Below are positions 1 to 8,416 of a stretch of DNA of 44,174 nucleotides, piece after piece. The notes under the pieces are model-generated. The model saw only the letters and a list, made by a program, of their open reading frames with translations, was not told the origin of the DNA and ran no database searches. This DNA comes from Atribacteria bacterium SCGC AAA255-G05 (lineage in GTDB: Bacteria > Atribacterota > Phoenicimicrobiia > Phoenicimicrobiales > Phoenicimicrobiaceae): positions 1 through 44,174 of the forward strand of contig ASPA01000003.1 of the NCBI GenBank assembly GCA_000405605.1, written 5' to 3'. The position numbers were made by a program, and so were the translations under genes. Within the stretch, counting starts at the first letter, position 1. The number at the start of each line of letters is the position of its first letter.

Positions 1-452
1 TTATTTCCGGCGGTAAAGCTACTAATATTGTCCCCGATAAGGTAACATTAAAAGGAGAAGTTAGAAGTAGAAACGAAGAAAAATTAGAAAAATATACTGA
101 ACAATTAAAAAAGATTGCTGAAGATACTGCTCAGGAGTTTAAAGCAAAAGCAGAGATAAAGATTAACAAAGAATATGATTGCTATAATTTATCTTCTGAT
201 GATAGAACAGTTAAAATAGCAATTAAAGCGGCAAAAAAAATAGGATTATTACCATCATTTCATGCGAGTGGTGGGGGGAGCGATGCCAATGTATTTAATA
301 AAAAAGGACTTCCCTCAGTTGCTTTAGCAATAGGTATGGAAAAAGTGCATACAGTAGATGAATATATTCTTGTCAAAAATTTAAAAAATACAGCAGAATA
401 TATTTTATCTATCATAAATGTCGTAACCTCAGGAGAAAACTTAAATGAATAG
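1..452 (+). CDS. M20 family metallopeptidase (PepT/YqjE-like), C-terminal part
   Basis: The open frame enters from the left edge (first full codon at base 3) and stops at 450-452, giving about 149 residues. It matches the C-terminal part of M20 zinc aminopeptidases of the tripeptidase-like group: a dimerisation-domain stretch beginning GGKATNIVPDKV, then the catalytic-domain segment with HASGGGSDANVF and the metal-ligand His in EKVHTVDEY. Such enzymes are cytoplasmic and release N-terminal residues from short peptides. The stop overlaps the start of the next gene by 8 bases, so the two are probably translated as one operon. The N-terminal half lies outside the window, so the exact subfamily is uncertain. 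Confidence 0.85.
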   Translation, partial: ISGGKATNIVPDKVTLKGEVRSRNEEKLEKYTEQLKKIAEDTAQEFKAKAEIKINKEYDCYNLSSDDRTVKIAIKAAKKIGLLPSFHASGGGSDANVFNKKGLPSVALAIGMEKVHTVDEYILVKNLKNTAEYILSIINVVTSGENLNE

Positions 453-984
453 GGAAGATTCTTTGGAAGAAAAAACTTTATCTTCTGCTTATATCTATCA
501 AGGGAAAATTATTAATCTTCGTCAGGACAAAGTAAAACTACCTGATGACAGGGAAACTATCAGAGAAATAGTGGAACATCCCGGTGCAGTAGCTATTTTA
601 GCCCTAACAGAAAAAAAAGAGATAGTAATGATCAGACAGTTCAGAAAACCGGCAGATGAAGTTTTATGGGAACTGCCCGCAGGAACACTGGAAGAGGGAG
701 AAAATTTGGTTAGTTGTGCTCGGAGAGAATTAGAAGAAGAGACCGGTTATTATCCTCGAAAGATTAAAAAGCTAATAACTTTTTTCTCTACCCCCGGTTT
801 TTGCAATGAAAAACTCACCCTCTTTTTAGCAGAAGATTTAGAGAAAAAAAATAAAAATGAAGATGCTGACGAATTTATTGAAGTTGAACTAATTAAACCA
901 AATGAAGCCCTTAGATTAGTGAAAGAAAATGTTATTAAAGACGCCAAAACCATAATAGGAATATTATACTTGCTAGTTAGTTAG
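445..984 (+). CDS. nudF: ADP-ribose pyrophosphatase, Nudix family
   Basis: This 179-residue protein carries a complete Nudix box: G80, E86, R94-E95, E98-E99 and G101 fit the pattern Gx5Ex7REUxEExGU. The family hydrolyses ADP-ribose to AMP and ribose 5-phosphate with Mg2+, as cytoplasmic housekeeping. The upstream part (MIRQFRKPADEVLWELPAG) is typical of the ADP-ribose subgroup. The ATG overlaps the end of the M20 peptidase gene. An EndoQ gene follows about 106 bases later, and in Bacillus subtilis the yqxK and nudF genes are also neighbours. The last codons run into a degenerate GGTTA-type intergenic repeat, so the extreme C-terminus may be variable. Confidence 0.92.
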   Translation: MNREDSLEEKTLSSAYIYQGKIINLRQDKVKLPDDRETIREIVEHPGAVAILALTEKKEIVMIRQFRKPADEVLWELPAGTLEEGENLVSCARRELEEETGYYPRKIKKLITFFSTPGFCNEKLTLFLAEDLEKKNKNEDADEFIEVELIKPNEALRLVKENVIKDAKTIIGILYLLVS

Positions 985-1080
985 CTGGTTACCTGGTTAA
1001 CTAGTTAAGAAAATATAATAAAGAAGTCAGGAGTCAGGAGACAGGAGTTAATTGGTTAATCGGAAAATTGGTTAATCGGA
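972..1080. repeat. Intergenic degenerate short-word repeats
   Basis: Two word families lie back to back. The first (972-1008) repeats variants of GGTTAACTAG, as in GCTGGTTACCTGGTTAACTA. The second (1024-1048) repeats GTCAGGA. A further pair, ATTGGTTAATCGG, repeats at about 1050-1080. The repeats reach up to the ribosome-binding region of the next gene. Similar word families recur at 11989-12018, 15344-15430 and 17748-17920. Confidence 0.7.
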
Positions 1081-1090
1081 GAATTAATTA

Positions 1091-2314
1091 ATGAATACAT
1101 ATTTTATGGATTTTCATGTGCACATTGGTAGAAGCAATAGTGGTGCTCCGGTAAAAATAACTGCTTCCAGAGATTTGACCTTTGCCAACATTGCCCAGGA
1201 ATGTAAACATAGAAAAGGGATTGACATTGTAGGCATCGTTGACTGCGCTTCACCCGAAGTTATTGATGATATTTCCCAATTAATCAACAGCGGAGAAATG
1301 AAATCCTTAAAAGAAGGTGGCTTAATTTATCAGGATAAAGTTACCATTATTTTAGGCTCAGAAATTGAAACCAAAGAAGCAAATGGAGGATTGTCTCATC
1401 AAATAGCTTTTTTTCCTTATTTCGAAGATGTAAAAGAATTTAGTAAAACCTTATCTCATTTAGTCACTAACGTAAGTTTAAGCAGTCAAAACTGTAAGAT
1501 TAGTGCTCAAGAGTTTTTTAAAATTATTAATCGAATTGGTGGAATATTAATTCCCGCTCATGTCTTTACACCCCATAAAAGTGTTTATGGAAAATGTGTA
1601 AAAAGACTAAAAGAGATGTTTAGCAGGGCTACTTTAAAAAAGATTCCTGCTATAGAATTGGGATTAAGTGCTGATACAGAAATTGCCGATCATTTAAAGG
1701 AGTTAGCCGAGTACACCTTTTTAACTAATTCAGATGCACACTCCCTGCCTAAAATTGGCAGAGAATATAATATAATTGAACTGGAGGAAGCAAATTTTAA
1801 AGAGATACTTTTAGCCTTACAGAGAAAAGAAGGAAGAAAGATAATCGCCAATTACGGCCTTGACCCCAAACTGGGTAGATACCATCGAACTTTTTGCGAG
1901 GTTTGTAATTATATAGCAACCAGCAATCCCCCAGTTTATAAATGCGAAAAATGTGGAAGTGATAAAATAGTAAAAGGCGTTTTTGATCGGATTGTGGAAA
2001 TTGGAGATTACCAACAGTCTATTTCCCCTTCTCATCGTCCACCTTATTATCACCAGGTTCCTTTAGGATTTGTACCCGGTGTAGGTAAAAAGACCCTGAA
2101 TAAATTGTTTGATTATTTTGGTACCGAAATGAATATACTGCACAAAGCTTCTTATCAGGAAATCAGCCAGGTAGTAGGATTTGAGATTGCCAAAAATATA
2201 ATTTTAGCTCGAAAGGGACTTTTAAAGTTAAGTCCTGGTGGCGGTGGAAAGTATGGAAAGGTCAAAAAGAAAGAAAAAATCTCTGGGGATAAAAATTTAC
2301 AGCTAAATTTTTAA
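1091..2314 (+). CDS. Endonuclease Q family protein (PHP domain, YqxK-like)
   Basis: This 407-residue protein has an N-terminal PHP-type metal site (D7, H9 and H11 in MDFHVHIG) and later conserved His-containing stretches (LIPAHVFTP, TNSDAHSLP). A four-Cys zinc ribbon follows near residues 270-295 (two CxxC pairs, CEVC and CEKC), and a helix-hairpin-helix segment starts GVGKKTLNKLF. This is the layout of the EndoQ/YqxK family. Characterised members nick DNA 5' of deaminated bases such as uracil or hypoxanthine and at abasic sites. The ATG is preceded by GGAGAA at a usable distance. The role here is a family inference, with DNA repair the likely pathway. Confidence 0.85.
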   Translation: MNTYFMDFHVHIGRSNSGAPVKITASRDLTFANIAQECKHRKGIDIVGIVDCASPEVIDDISQLINSGEMKSLKEGGLIYQDKVTIILGSEIETKEANGGLSHQIAFFPYFEDVKEFSKTLSHLVTNVSLSSQNCKISAQEFFKIINRIGGILIPAHVFTPHKSVYGKCVKRLKEMFSRATLKKIPAIELGLSADTEIADHLKELAEYTFLTNSDAHSLPKIGREYNIIELEEANFKEILLALQRKEGRKIIANYGLDPKLGRYHRTFCEVCNYIATSNPPVYKCEKCGSDKIVKGVFDRIVEIGDYQQSISPSHRPPYYHQVPLGFVPGVGKKTLNKLFDYFGTEMNILHKASYQEISQVVGFEIAKNIILARKGLLKLSPGGGGKYGKVKKKEKISGDKNLQLNF

Positions 2315-2425
2315 TTTTATTTTATGATTTTTTCTAAAAAAAATAAAGCAAGTTGTCTTAAACTAGTTGATTTATATTAAAAATAATTAACTAGTATTTT
2401 TTTTGAAATATTTTTAAAAAAAAAG

Positions 2426-2452
2426 AGGAAAATCAAAACTTTTGTAGAATAT
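2426..2452 (+). promoter_or_regulatory. Sigma-H-type promoter of dnaG-sigA
   Basis: AGGAAAA (2426-2432), an 11-base gap, then GTAGAATAT (2444-2452). This fits the Bacillus sigma-H pattern RnAGGAwww-N11/12-RnnGAATww at every position. It lies about 90 bases before dnaG. The sigA operon of Bacillus subtilis is also known to have a sigma-H-dependent promoter. A sigma-A-type pair was not evident nearby. Confidence 0.6.
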
Positions 2453-2540
2453 ATTAATACAAAGACAAATTTAGGAGTTTTAAAAAAGAAAATATTTTAT
2501 CAATTATACCGAACGATAATAATATGCAGGTGGTTTATAT

Positions 2541-4316
2541 TTGAAATTTTCATATGATTTACTGGAAGAAATAAGGAATCGTTGTGACATTGTAGATATT
2601 ATTTCAGAATATGTACATCTAAAACAAGCGGGGAAGAGTTTTAAAGGATTATGTCCTTTTCATGGAGAGAAGACCCCTTCTTTTATGGTTAGTCCTGAAA
2701 AACAGTTATTTCATTGTTTTGGATGTGGAGAAGGGGGCAATGTTTTTAATTTCCTTATGAAATATGAGAAAATTAGTTTTTTTGAAGCAGTGAAGATGTT
2801 AGCTAAAAAATCAGGCGTATCTCTCCCTGTAGATGAAGAAAAAGAAAATATTCTTAACAGACAAAAAGAAAGACTGTATAAATTAAATAATTTGGCCGCA
2901 AATTATTACCGAGAATGTCTATTTAAGACTAATCAAGGAAAAAAAATAATAAATTATTTAAAAAAAAGAGGAATTAACGATACTAGTGTCGAAAAGTATA
3001 AATTAGGTTATGCTCCTTCCGACTGGGACGCGTTAACTAACTTTTTAAAGAAAAAAGGGTATTCTTACGAAGAGCTAACTAAAGCCAGAATAATAAATAA
3101 GAGCAAAATAGAAGGAAAATATATCGACTATTTTAGAGATAGAATAATTTTCCCTATCTTTAACTTAGCGGGAAGGGTAATAGGCTTTGGGGGCAGGGTT
3201 TTAGATGATTCTTTGCCCAAGTATATAAATTCTCCGGAAACGTTGGTTTATAACAAAGGGAGCAATTTATACAGTTTAAAATTTGCTAAGGAAGATATCC
3301 GAAAAAAGGGATACCTAATTATTGTAGAAGGCTATACTGATGTATTAATTACTCAACAATACGAATTTAATAATGTAGCAGCATCCCTGGGAACAGCTTT
3401 AACTGCTAGACAGATAGATTTAATAAAACGGTTTACTGATATGGTTTTAATCGCTTATGATGCAGATTCAGCCGGTAATATGGCGACTTTAAGAAGTTTA
3501 GATTTACTGGTAAAAGCTGGTCTTGAAGTTAAAGTAATAGATTTACCACAAGGTTATGACCCAGCTGATTTTTTAATTAAAAAAGGAAGAACACCTTTTC
3601 AAAATTTAATTGATAGGTCGCTTTCCTTAATAGACTATAAGTTAAAACTTTTATATTTAAAATATGGGTTTCAAGGCGTAGAAGGAAAAGTAAAAGTTGT
3701 TAAGGGAATTTTACCTACCTTGAGCGTAATAGGTAATGAGGTTGAGTTGAGAGCTCAGACAAAAAAAATATCTGAAGAATTAAAATTATCCGAAGAAGCG
3801 ATCTTAATCGAACTAAAAAGATATAAAAGAGGAGAAAAAGATTCCTCCCACAATTTTATTAAATTAAATTCTGAGTCTGGGAACATTAAAGCGGAAAAAA
3901 TTCTCATCGGGTGCATGCTGGAAAATGAAAAAATTGGCCGGGATATTTTAAAAAAGTTGAAAGCAAAAGATTTTACCGTTCCACTGCACCGTCAAATTGT
4001 GGAAGCCATTGAAAAAATTTTAAAAGATGATAAAATAATAGATTCTCAAAAAGTTATTGACTGTTTAAATGATGATAAGGCAGCAAAATTAATTTCTAAG
4101 ATTTTAATGGAAGAAACCATAACTTTTGATGGGAAAATAATATCCGGATATGTAGATACAATAAATAATTTTAAGTTGACTCAAGAGAGAAAAAATCTCG
4201 AGAAAAGAGCGAAAATTCTCGATGAAAAGATAAAAATATCTGAAAAGATAGAAAAAGATGATTTAAAAGAATTACGAGAAATTGTTCGGCAACTAAAAGG
4301 TCAAAATATTAATTAA
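2541..4316 (+). CDS. dnaG: DNA primase
   Basis: This 591-residue protein has the full DnaG order. The N-terminal CHC2 zinc ribbon uses C38, H41, C59 and C62. A primase core with a Toprim fold follows (acidic E263 in VEGYTDVL, then the DxD segment AYDADSAG near 306-313). A C-terminal helicase-binding region of low similarity ends it. It makes RNA primers for replication. The TTG start is chosen because it leads directly into the conserved N-terminus (RNRCDIVDIISEYV) and has an AGGTGGT ribosome site upstream. The sigma factor gene follows after a 60-base gap, the usual dnaG-rpoD arrangement. Confidence 0.97.
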   Translation: MKFSYDLLEEIRNRCDIVDIISEYVHLKQAGKSFKGLCPFHGEKTPSFMVSPEKQLFHCFGCGEGGNVFNFLMKYEKISFFEAVKMLAKKSGVSLPVDEEKENILNRQKERLYKLNNLAANYYRECLFKTNQGKKIINYLKKRGINDTSVEKYKLGYAPSDWDALTNFLKKKGYSYEELTKARIINKSKIEGKYIDYFRDRIIFPIFNLAGRVIGFGGRVLDDSLPKYINSPETLVYNKGSNLYSLKFAKEDIRKKGYLIIVEGYTDVLITQQYEFNNVAASLGTALTARQIDLIKRFTDMVLIAYDADSAGNMATLRSLDLLVKAGLEVKVIDLPQGYDPADFLIKKGRTPFQNLIDRSLSLIDYKLKLLYLKYGFQGVEGKVKVVKGILPTLSVIGNEVELRAQTKKISEELKLSEEAILIELKRYKRGEKDSSHNFIKLNSESGNIKAEKILIGCMLENEKIGRDILKKLKAKDFTVPLHRQIVEAIEKILKDDKIIDSQKVIDCLNDDKAAKLISKILMEETITFDGKIISGYVDTINNFKLTQERKNLEKRAKILDEKIKISEKIEKDDLKELREIVRQLKGQNIN

Positions 4317-4376
4317 AATTTTAATTTTATAATTTATTTAAACAGGTAATTTTACTTTGAGAAGGAAGGCTTGATA

Positions 4377-5468
4377 ATGAGAAAAAAGAAAATAATGGAA
4401 GAATTAATTAAAGTAGGGAAAGAGCAAGGATATTTAACCTATAAAGAAATGGAAAAATATTTAGCAGAGGATATTTTAGATCTGGATAAAATAGAAGATT
4501 TATACGATGTTCTAAGTGAAGCTGGAATTGAGTTAGTTGAAAATGAGGAAGAAGGTAATTTATTGCTTAAAGATAAAGACGTTGAATCCCATTCTTCAAA
4601 AAAGAAAATAGATTTAGAAATAGAATTGGTGAAACAATTAGAATTAGATGATCCTGTAAAAATGTACTTAAAGGAAATAGGAAAGATAAAATTATTAACT
4701 GCTAAACAAGAAGTGGAATTGGCTAAAAGAATGCAAAAAGGAGATCACGAAGCCAAGAAGAAATTAGTAGAGTCAAATTTAAGATTGGTAGTAAGTATTG
4801 CCAAAAGATATGTGGGTAGAGGAATGCTATTTTTAGACCTGATCCAGGAAGGTAATATGGGTCTAATCAGAGCAGTAGAGAAGTTTGACTACAAAAAGGG
4901 ATATAAATTTAGTACTTATGCTACCTGGTGGATAAGGCAGGCAATTACCAGAGCTATAGCAGATCAAGCCAGGACTATTCGCGTTCCTGTTCATATGGTA
5001 GAGACTATTAATAAATTAATAAGGGTGTCACGCCATCTCTTGCAGGAATTAGGACGAGAACCGACCGTTAAGGAAATAGCCAAAAATATGGAAATTACTG
5101 AAGACAAAGTAAGGGAAATATTAAAAACTGCCCAGGAGCCTGTTTCTTTAGAAACTCCAATCGGGAAAGAAGAAGATAGTCACTTGGGAGATTTTATAGA
5201 AGATAAAGATTCGCCCGCTCCTCCTAAAATTGCTACTTACACGCTTTTGAAAGAGCAATTGGACGAGGTCTTGGAGACTTTGACTTATCGAGAGAAGAGG
5301 GTCTTAGAATTAAGATTCGGAATTGCCGGTGGTCATCCTCATACTTTAGAAGAAGTTGGCAGAGAGTTTGGAGTAACCAGAGAAAGGATTCGCCAAATCG
5401 AAGCCAAAGCTTTAAGAAAATTAAGACATCCTAGTAGAAGTAAAAGATTGAAAGACTACTTGGAATAA
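4377..5468 (+). CDS. sigA: RNA polymerase primary sigma factor (sigma-70/SigA)
   Basis: This 363-residue protein is a group 1 sigma factor. It shows a short N-terminal region 1.1 (helix with GYLTYKEMEKYL), region 1.2 (DDPVKMYLKEIGKI), region 2 with the promoter-melting segment KFSTYATWWIRQAITRAI, region 3, and region 4.2 with the helix-turn-helix EFGVTRERIRQIEAKALR. It directs RNA polymerase to housekeeping promoters. I place the start at the ATG at 4377 because GAAGGAAGG ends 7 bases before it; an in-frame TTG at 4371 sits too close to that ribosome site. It follows dnaG in the classic replication-transcription operon. Confidence 0.97.
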   Translation: MRKKKIMEELIKVGKEQGYLTYKEMEKYLAEDILDLDKIEDLYDVLSEAGIELVENEEEGNLLLKDKDVESHSSKKKIDLEIELVKQLELDDPVKMYLKEIGKIKLLTAKQEVELAKRMQKGDHEAKKKLVESNLRLVVSIAKRYVGRGMLFLDLIQEGNMGLIRAVEKFDYKKGYKFSTYATWWIRQAITRAIADQARTIRVPVHMVETINKLIRVSRHLLQELGREPTVKEIAKNMEITEDKVREILKTAQEPVSLETPIGKEEDSHLGDFIEDKDSPAPPKIATYTLLKEQLDEVLETLTYREKRVLELRFGIAGGHPHTLEEVGREFGVTRERIRQIEAKALRKLRHPSRSKRLKDYLE

Positions 5469-5519
5469 AAATAAAAGTAAAAATTATTTTTTTAATTAAA
5501 TAAAAATTAAATAAAAATA

Positions 5520-5548
5520 TTGACTGAACATGATTTTTTAAGTATAAT
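5520..5548 (+). promoter_or_regulatory. Sigma-A promoter of tRNA-Asn
   Basis: TTGACT (5520-5525), a 17-base spacer and TATAAT (5543-5548), close to consensus, just before the tRNA. It should start RNA near 5555, so the tRNA is a separate unit from sigA. Confidence 0.85.
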
Positions 5549-5561
5549 TACATGGTAATAT

Positions 5562-5636
5562 TCCTCGGTAGCTCAACGGTGGAGCATCCGGCTGTTAACC
5601 GGAGGGTTGTAGGTTCGAATCCTACCCGGGGAGCCA
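5562..5636 (+). tRNA. tRNA-Asn (anticodon GTT)
   Basis: A 75-base cloverleaf with acceptor stem TCCTCGG/CCGGGGA (one T-G pair), an anticodon stem TCCGG/CCGGA around the loop CTGTTAA, T-arm GGTTCGAATCC and an encoded CCA end (5634-5636). The anticodon GTT is at 5594-5596. A strong promoter precedes it and a hairpin terminator follows. Confidence 0.97.
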
Positions 5637-5645
5637 GACATTTCC

Positions 5646-5682
5646 AGCCCTTTGGCAATTTGCCGAAGGGCTTTTATTTTTT
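5646..5682 (+). terminator. Rho-independent terminator after tRNA-Asn
   Basis: AGCCCTTTGGCA and TGCCGAAGGGCT pair over 12 positions (one G-T) around a 3-base loop and are followed by a T-rich run. Diverged copies of this hairpin occur at 9741 and 10818. Confidence 0.88.
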
Positions 5683-5705
5683 TTGAATTATTTTACAAAA
5701 AAAGA

Positions 5706-5730
5706 AGGAATTTCAAAATATATGTAGTAT
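5706..5730 (+). promoter_or_regulatory. Sigma-H-like promoter of brnQ
   Basis: AGGAATT (5706-5712), an 11-base gap and GTAGTAT (5724-5730). The geometry is the same as before dnaG, but GTAT replaces GAAT, so the match is weaker. It lies 43 bases before the BrnQ start. Confidence 0.4.
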
Positions 5731-5772
5731 TTTATAATAAGTACATAAAATAAATGTGAAAGGAGTAGAACG

Positions 5773-7080
5773 ATGAGCAAAAAGAATTTATTACCCATTT
5801 CTGCCTTGGTAGTAATATCAGGAGCAATGTTTTCTTCTCATTTTGGCGTAGGAGACCTTATTTTTCCTCCTATTTTAGGACGGGGCGCAGGCACAAGCTG
5901 GTTCACTGCTGCCTTGGGATATTTGATTGTTAACAGTATTGGAGTATGGTTAGCGTATATGGCGTGTGCGCATCAGAATCAATCATTAACGGGTATTGCA
6001 TCCAAAACTTTGGGGAATTTTTTTGGAAAAATATATACTGCCATCCCCATTCTTATCGTTGTTTTTTTTATTCTCCCACGAGTATCTTCCGCAACTCATG
6101 AAATGGCCATTTTACCTTTATTGCCCACAGTTCCTTTATGGCTTACTTTAGCGGTATTTTTCCTGATATGTTTTTATGTAGCTTATACGAGGGCAACAGT
6201 TATCGATAAATTAGGAAAAATTCTTGCCCCGATCTTAATCTTATTCGTGATTATTTTAGCGGTAAAAGGAATAGCTACTCCGCTTTCTGCCCCACAAGCT
6301 CCAAGTTCGACTAACATCTTAAGCACCGGAATGTTGGAAGCTTATAATACGATGAATGCTATAGCAGCTCTCTTATTCGGTGGATGGGTTTTACATGAAT
6401 TGAATATTCGAAATATAAAAACAAAAGAAGACCAAAATAGAAATTTGAATATTATCGGATTTTCTACAGCGGTGCTTCTGGGAATCACTTCCACTGTTCT
6501 GGTTTACTTGGGAGCTTCTTCAGGTTCATCTTTCCCTGATGCCTCTATAGGAGTTTTGTCGACCAACATTGCCCAAGGACTTTTAGGACAAATTGGCTTG
6601 TTCAGCTTTGCAATCATAATGGCTTTTAGTTGCCTTACTACTGCAGCGGCTATCATTTCAATGGCCGGAGATATGTTTTTAGAGATGACCAAAGGTAAAC
6701 TTAGTTATCGGGTAACAGTTACTTTAGCTACAATTATAGGATTTACTTTAGGTTTGATAGGATTAAGCAAAATTATAAAATATACGGTACCCTGGTTGGT
6801 TTTATTATATCCTTCAATTGTTGTCTTAATCTTAAGTGCCTTATATTATCAGTTTGACAAAATTAAAAAAGCAGTGACTATTGGAGTAATTGTTGCCTTA
6901 TTCTTTGGTTTAGGGGATATGCTTTCTTTTTACGGTCTTACCTCTAATATTATCACAAAAATTGCTTCCCAATTACCACTGGGAGGACAAGGGTTGGGAT
7001 GGTTTTTACCTACAATAATTATTATGGGCATAACCCAACTATTTTTTAAACCAAAAATCGAAGAAGAAAAAAGTTCCTAG
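5773..7080 (+). CDS. brnQ: Branched-chain amino acid transport carrier, BrnQ (LIVCS) family
   Basis: This 435-residue integral membrane protein has about 12 hydrophobic segments and family signatures near the start (GVGDLIFPPILG) and middle (EAYNTMNAIAALLFGGWVL). LIVCS carriers import leucine, isoleucine and valine with Na+ or H+. The ATG follows AAAGGAG by 7 bases. The gene lies between the tRNA-Asn terminator and a serine hydrolase gene 18 bases downstream, which suggests co-transcription before the IS insertion. The whole block from 5637 to about 9720 is bracketed by two versions of the tRNA-Asn tail. The substrate is inferred from the family. Confidence 0.9.
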   Translation: MSKKNLLPISALVVISGAMFSSHFGVGDLIFPPILGRGAGTSWFTAALGYLIVNSIGVWLAYMACAHQNQSLTGIASKTLGNFFGKIYTAIPILIVVFFILPRVSSATHEMAILPLLPTVPLWLTLAVFFLICFYVAYTRATVIDKLGKILAPILILFVIILAVKGIATPLSAPQAPSSTNILSTGMLEAYNTMNAIAALLFGGWVLHELNIRNIKTKEDQNRNLNIIGFSTAVLLGITSTVLVYLGASSGSSFPDASIGVLSTNIAQGLLGQIGLFSFAIIMAFSCLTTAAAIISMAGDMFLEMTKGKLSYRVTVTLATIIGFTLGLIGLSKIIKYTVPWLVLLYPSIVVLILSALYYQFDKIKKAVTIGVIVALFFGLGDMLSFYGLTSNIITKIASQLPLGGQGLGWFLPTIIIMGITQLFFKPKIEEEKSS

Positions 7081-7283
7081 GATAGTGTAAGAGAAAAGAT
7101 GAAAAAAAAGGTTGAAGAATTTATTGGTAAAAAGATAGACAAAGGATTATATCCCGGGTGTCAGGTATTGATAGGTCATCAAGGAGATGTAGTGCTAAAT
7201 TTGTCTCTCGGTTCCAAGGTGAAGGGTTCAGCAAGTCAGACAGACAGAGTGAATGAAAATACACTTTTTAATCTAGTGTCACG

Positions 7284-7946
7284 TCACATTTCATACGTCG
7301 GATAGAGACGTTTTAGTTTTATCCGAGCTTTGTTTGTTGTAAACTGCCAATTGATTTTTGCATTCAGGTTATTCCGATGATTCTGCCAGGCATCAGTCTC
7401 TCTTCTGATTGCTGAAATATTATCAATTCTTCTGTTTAGACATTGTCCGGTAAGAACATTAAGTTCTATTTCTGCCATATTCAGCCAGCTTCCATGTTTC
7501 GGCGTATATACAAACTCAAACCTGTCCCATAATGCTTTTGCTTCTTCAGGCGAAAAGGTCTCGTACAAAGATCCTGGTTTATGTGTGCTAAAATTATCCA
7601 TTACCAGGGTAATCTTCTCTGCGTTTTTGTATGTTTGTGCAATTTCCTTTACAAAAAGCGCCCAATCACGCTTGGTTTTTCTTCCGGTAATCTTGACCAA
7701 TCGTTTGCCAGCCAAAGGCTCACTCATAAGGAAGATATTGCACACTCCGCCTCGCTCATATTCATAGTCATATCTAACCGGATAACCCGGGATAGCGGCT
7801 ATTATCTGGCGTGTCTCTTTTATTAACTGTTTAGGTGATTCATCCATACAAACTACCGGGGAGTTAGTATCATACGGACGCTTATATACCTCAAGGACTT
7901 TTTCCATATGGGCAACAAAATTGCCATTTTGCTTAGGGGGAATCAC
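7284..7946 (-). CDS. IS630-family transposase, DDE catalytic part (orfB)
   Basis: This frame contains all three catalytic acids: D in VVCMDESPKQ, D in TLVMDNFSTHKP and E in SWLNMAEIELN, the DDE pattern of IS630/Tc1-mariner enzymes. The first codon given (GTG) is only where the frame opens clearly. The frame itself reads back through KPWRKQQWV to the A8 run shared with orfA, so the working enzyme is probably a fusion made by a -1 slip there. It ends 8 bases inside the IS end. It acts by cutting and rejoining the element at TA sites. Confidence 0.9.
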   Translation of the reverse strand: MIPPKQNGNFVAHMEKVLEVYKRPYDTNSPVVCMDESPKQLIKETRQIIAAIPGYPVRYDYEYERGGVCNIFLMSEPLAGKRLVKITGRKTKRDWALFVKEIAQTYKNAEKITLVMDNFSTHKPGSLYETFSPEEAKALWDRFEFVYTPKHGSWLNMAEIELNVLTGQCLNRRIDNISAIRRETDAWQNHRNNLNAKINWQFTTNKARIKLKRLYPTYEM

Positions 7947-8416
7947 CCACTGCTGCTTTCTCCATGGCTTAATTTCGTTTTTTTTAACACGCGACGAATC
8001 GTTTCATGTGAAATGCTTTCTACATAATTTAGCTCAACCGCTTTGTCTGCCAGCAAGCGCAAGGACCATCTGGCAAAACCGGATGGGGGTTCACTACAAC
8101 TTAAGGCTACCAGATGAGCCTCAAAGTCTCCGTCAGCCTTCTTAGTATAAATACGCTGCCCCTTGTGACCATTTAATGCTGTCTCGATGCTCTCTTCAAC
8201 AAAACGTTTCTTTACGCGATCAATTTTTCTCAAGCTGATATTTAACACGGTTGCAATCTCTTCGTTTTTCAATCTACTCTTCTGAAATTTGCCCTCATCA
8301 CAATTCAGAAGAATCAAGGCATTTAAGACCTTCTGTGAGCGGTGGCTTCCCTTGGATGTAATAGACATTAACTCTTCCCGTTCTTCTCTTGATAGTGTTA
8401 CTTTGTACTTCTTCAT
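7943..8416 (-). CDS. IS630-family transposase, DNA-binding part (orfA)
   Basis: This 157-residue frame carries winged/helix-turn-helix segments for terminal-repeat binding (NEEIATVLNISLRKIDRVKK, then SHETIRRVLKK). The ATG at 8416 is preceded by TTGGAGG. Near its end the mRNA has eight A's (bases 7976-7985, minus strand). Zero-frame reading gives a short tail ending SSSG; slipping back one base gives KKNEIKPWRK and continues into orfB. Related IS630 transposases carry this KPWR stretch in one frame, so a slip, or a single A deletion, separates the two halves here. Confidence 0.88.
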   Translation of the reverse strand: MKKYKVTLSREEREELMSITSKGSHRSQKVLNALILLNCDEGKFQKSRLKNEEIATVLNISLRKIDRVKKRFVEESIETALNGHKGQRIYTKKADGDFEAHLVALSCSEPPSGFARWSLRLLADKAVELNYVESISHETIRRVLKKTKLSHGESSSG

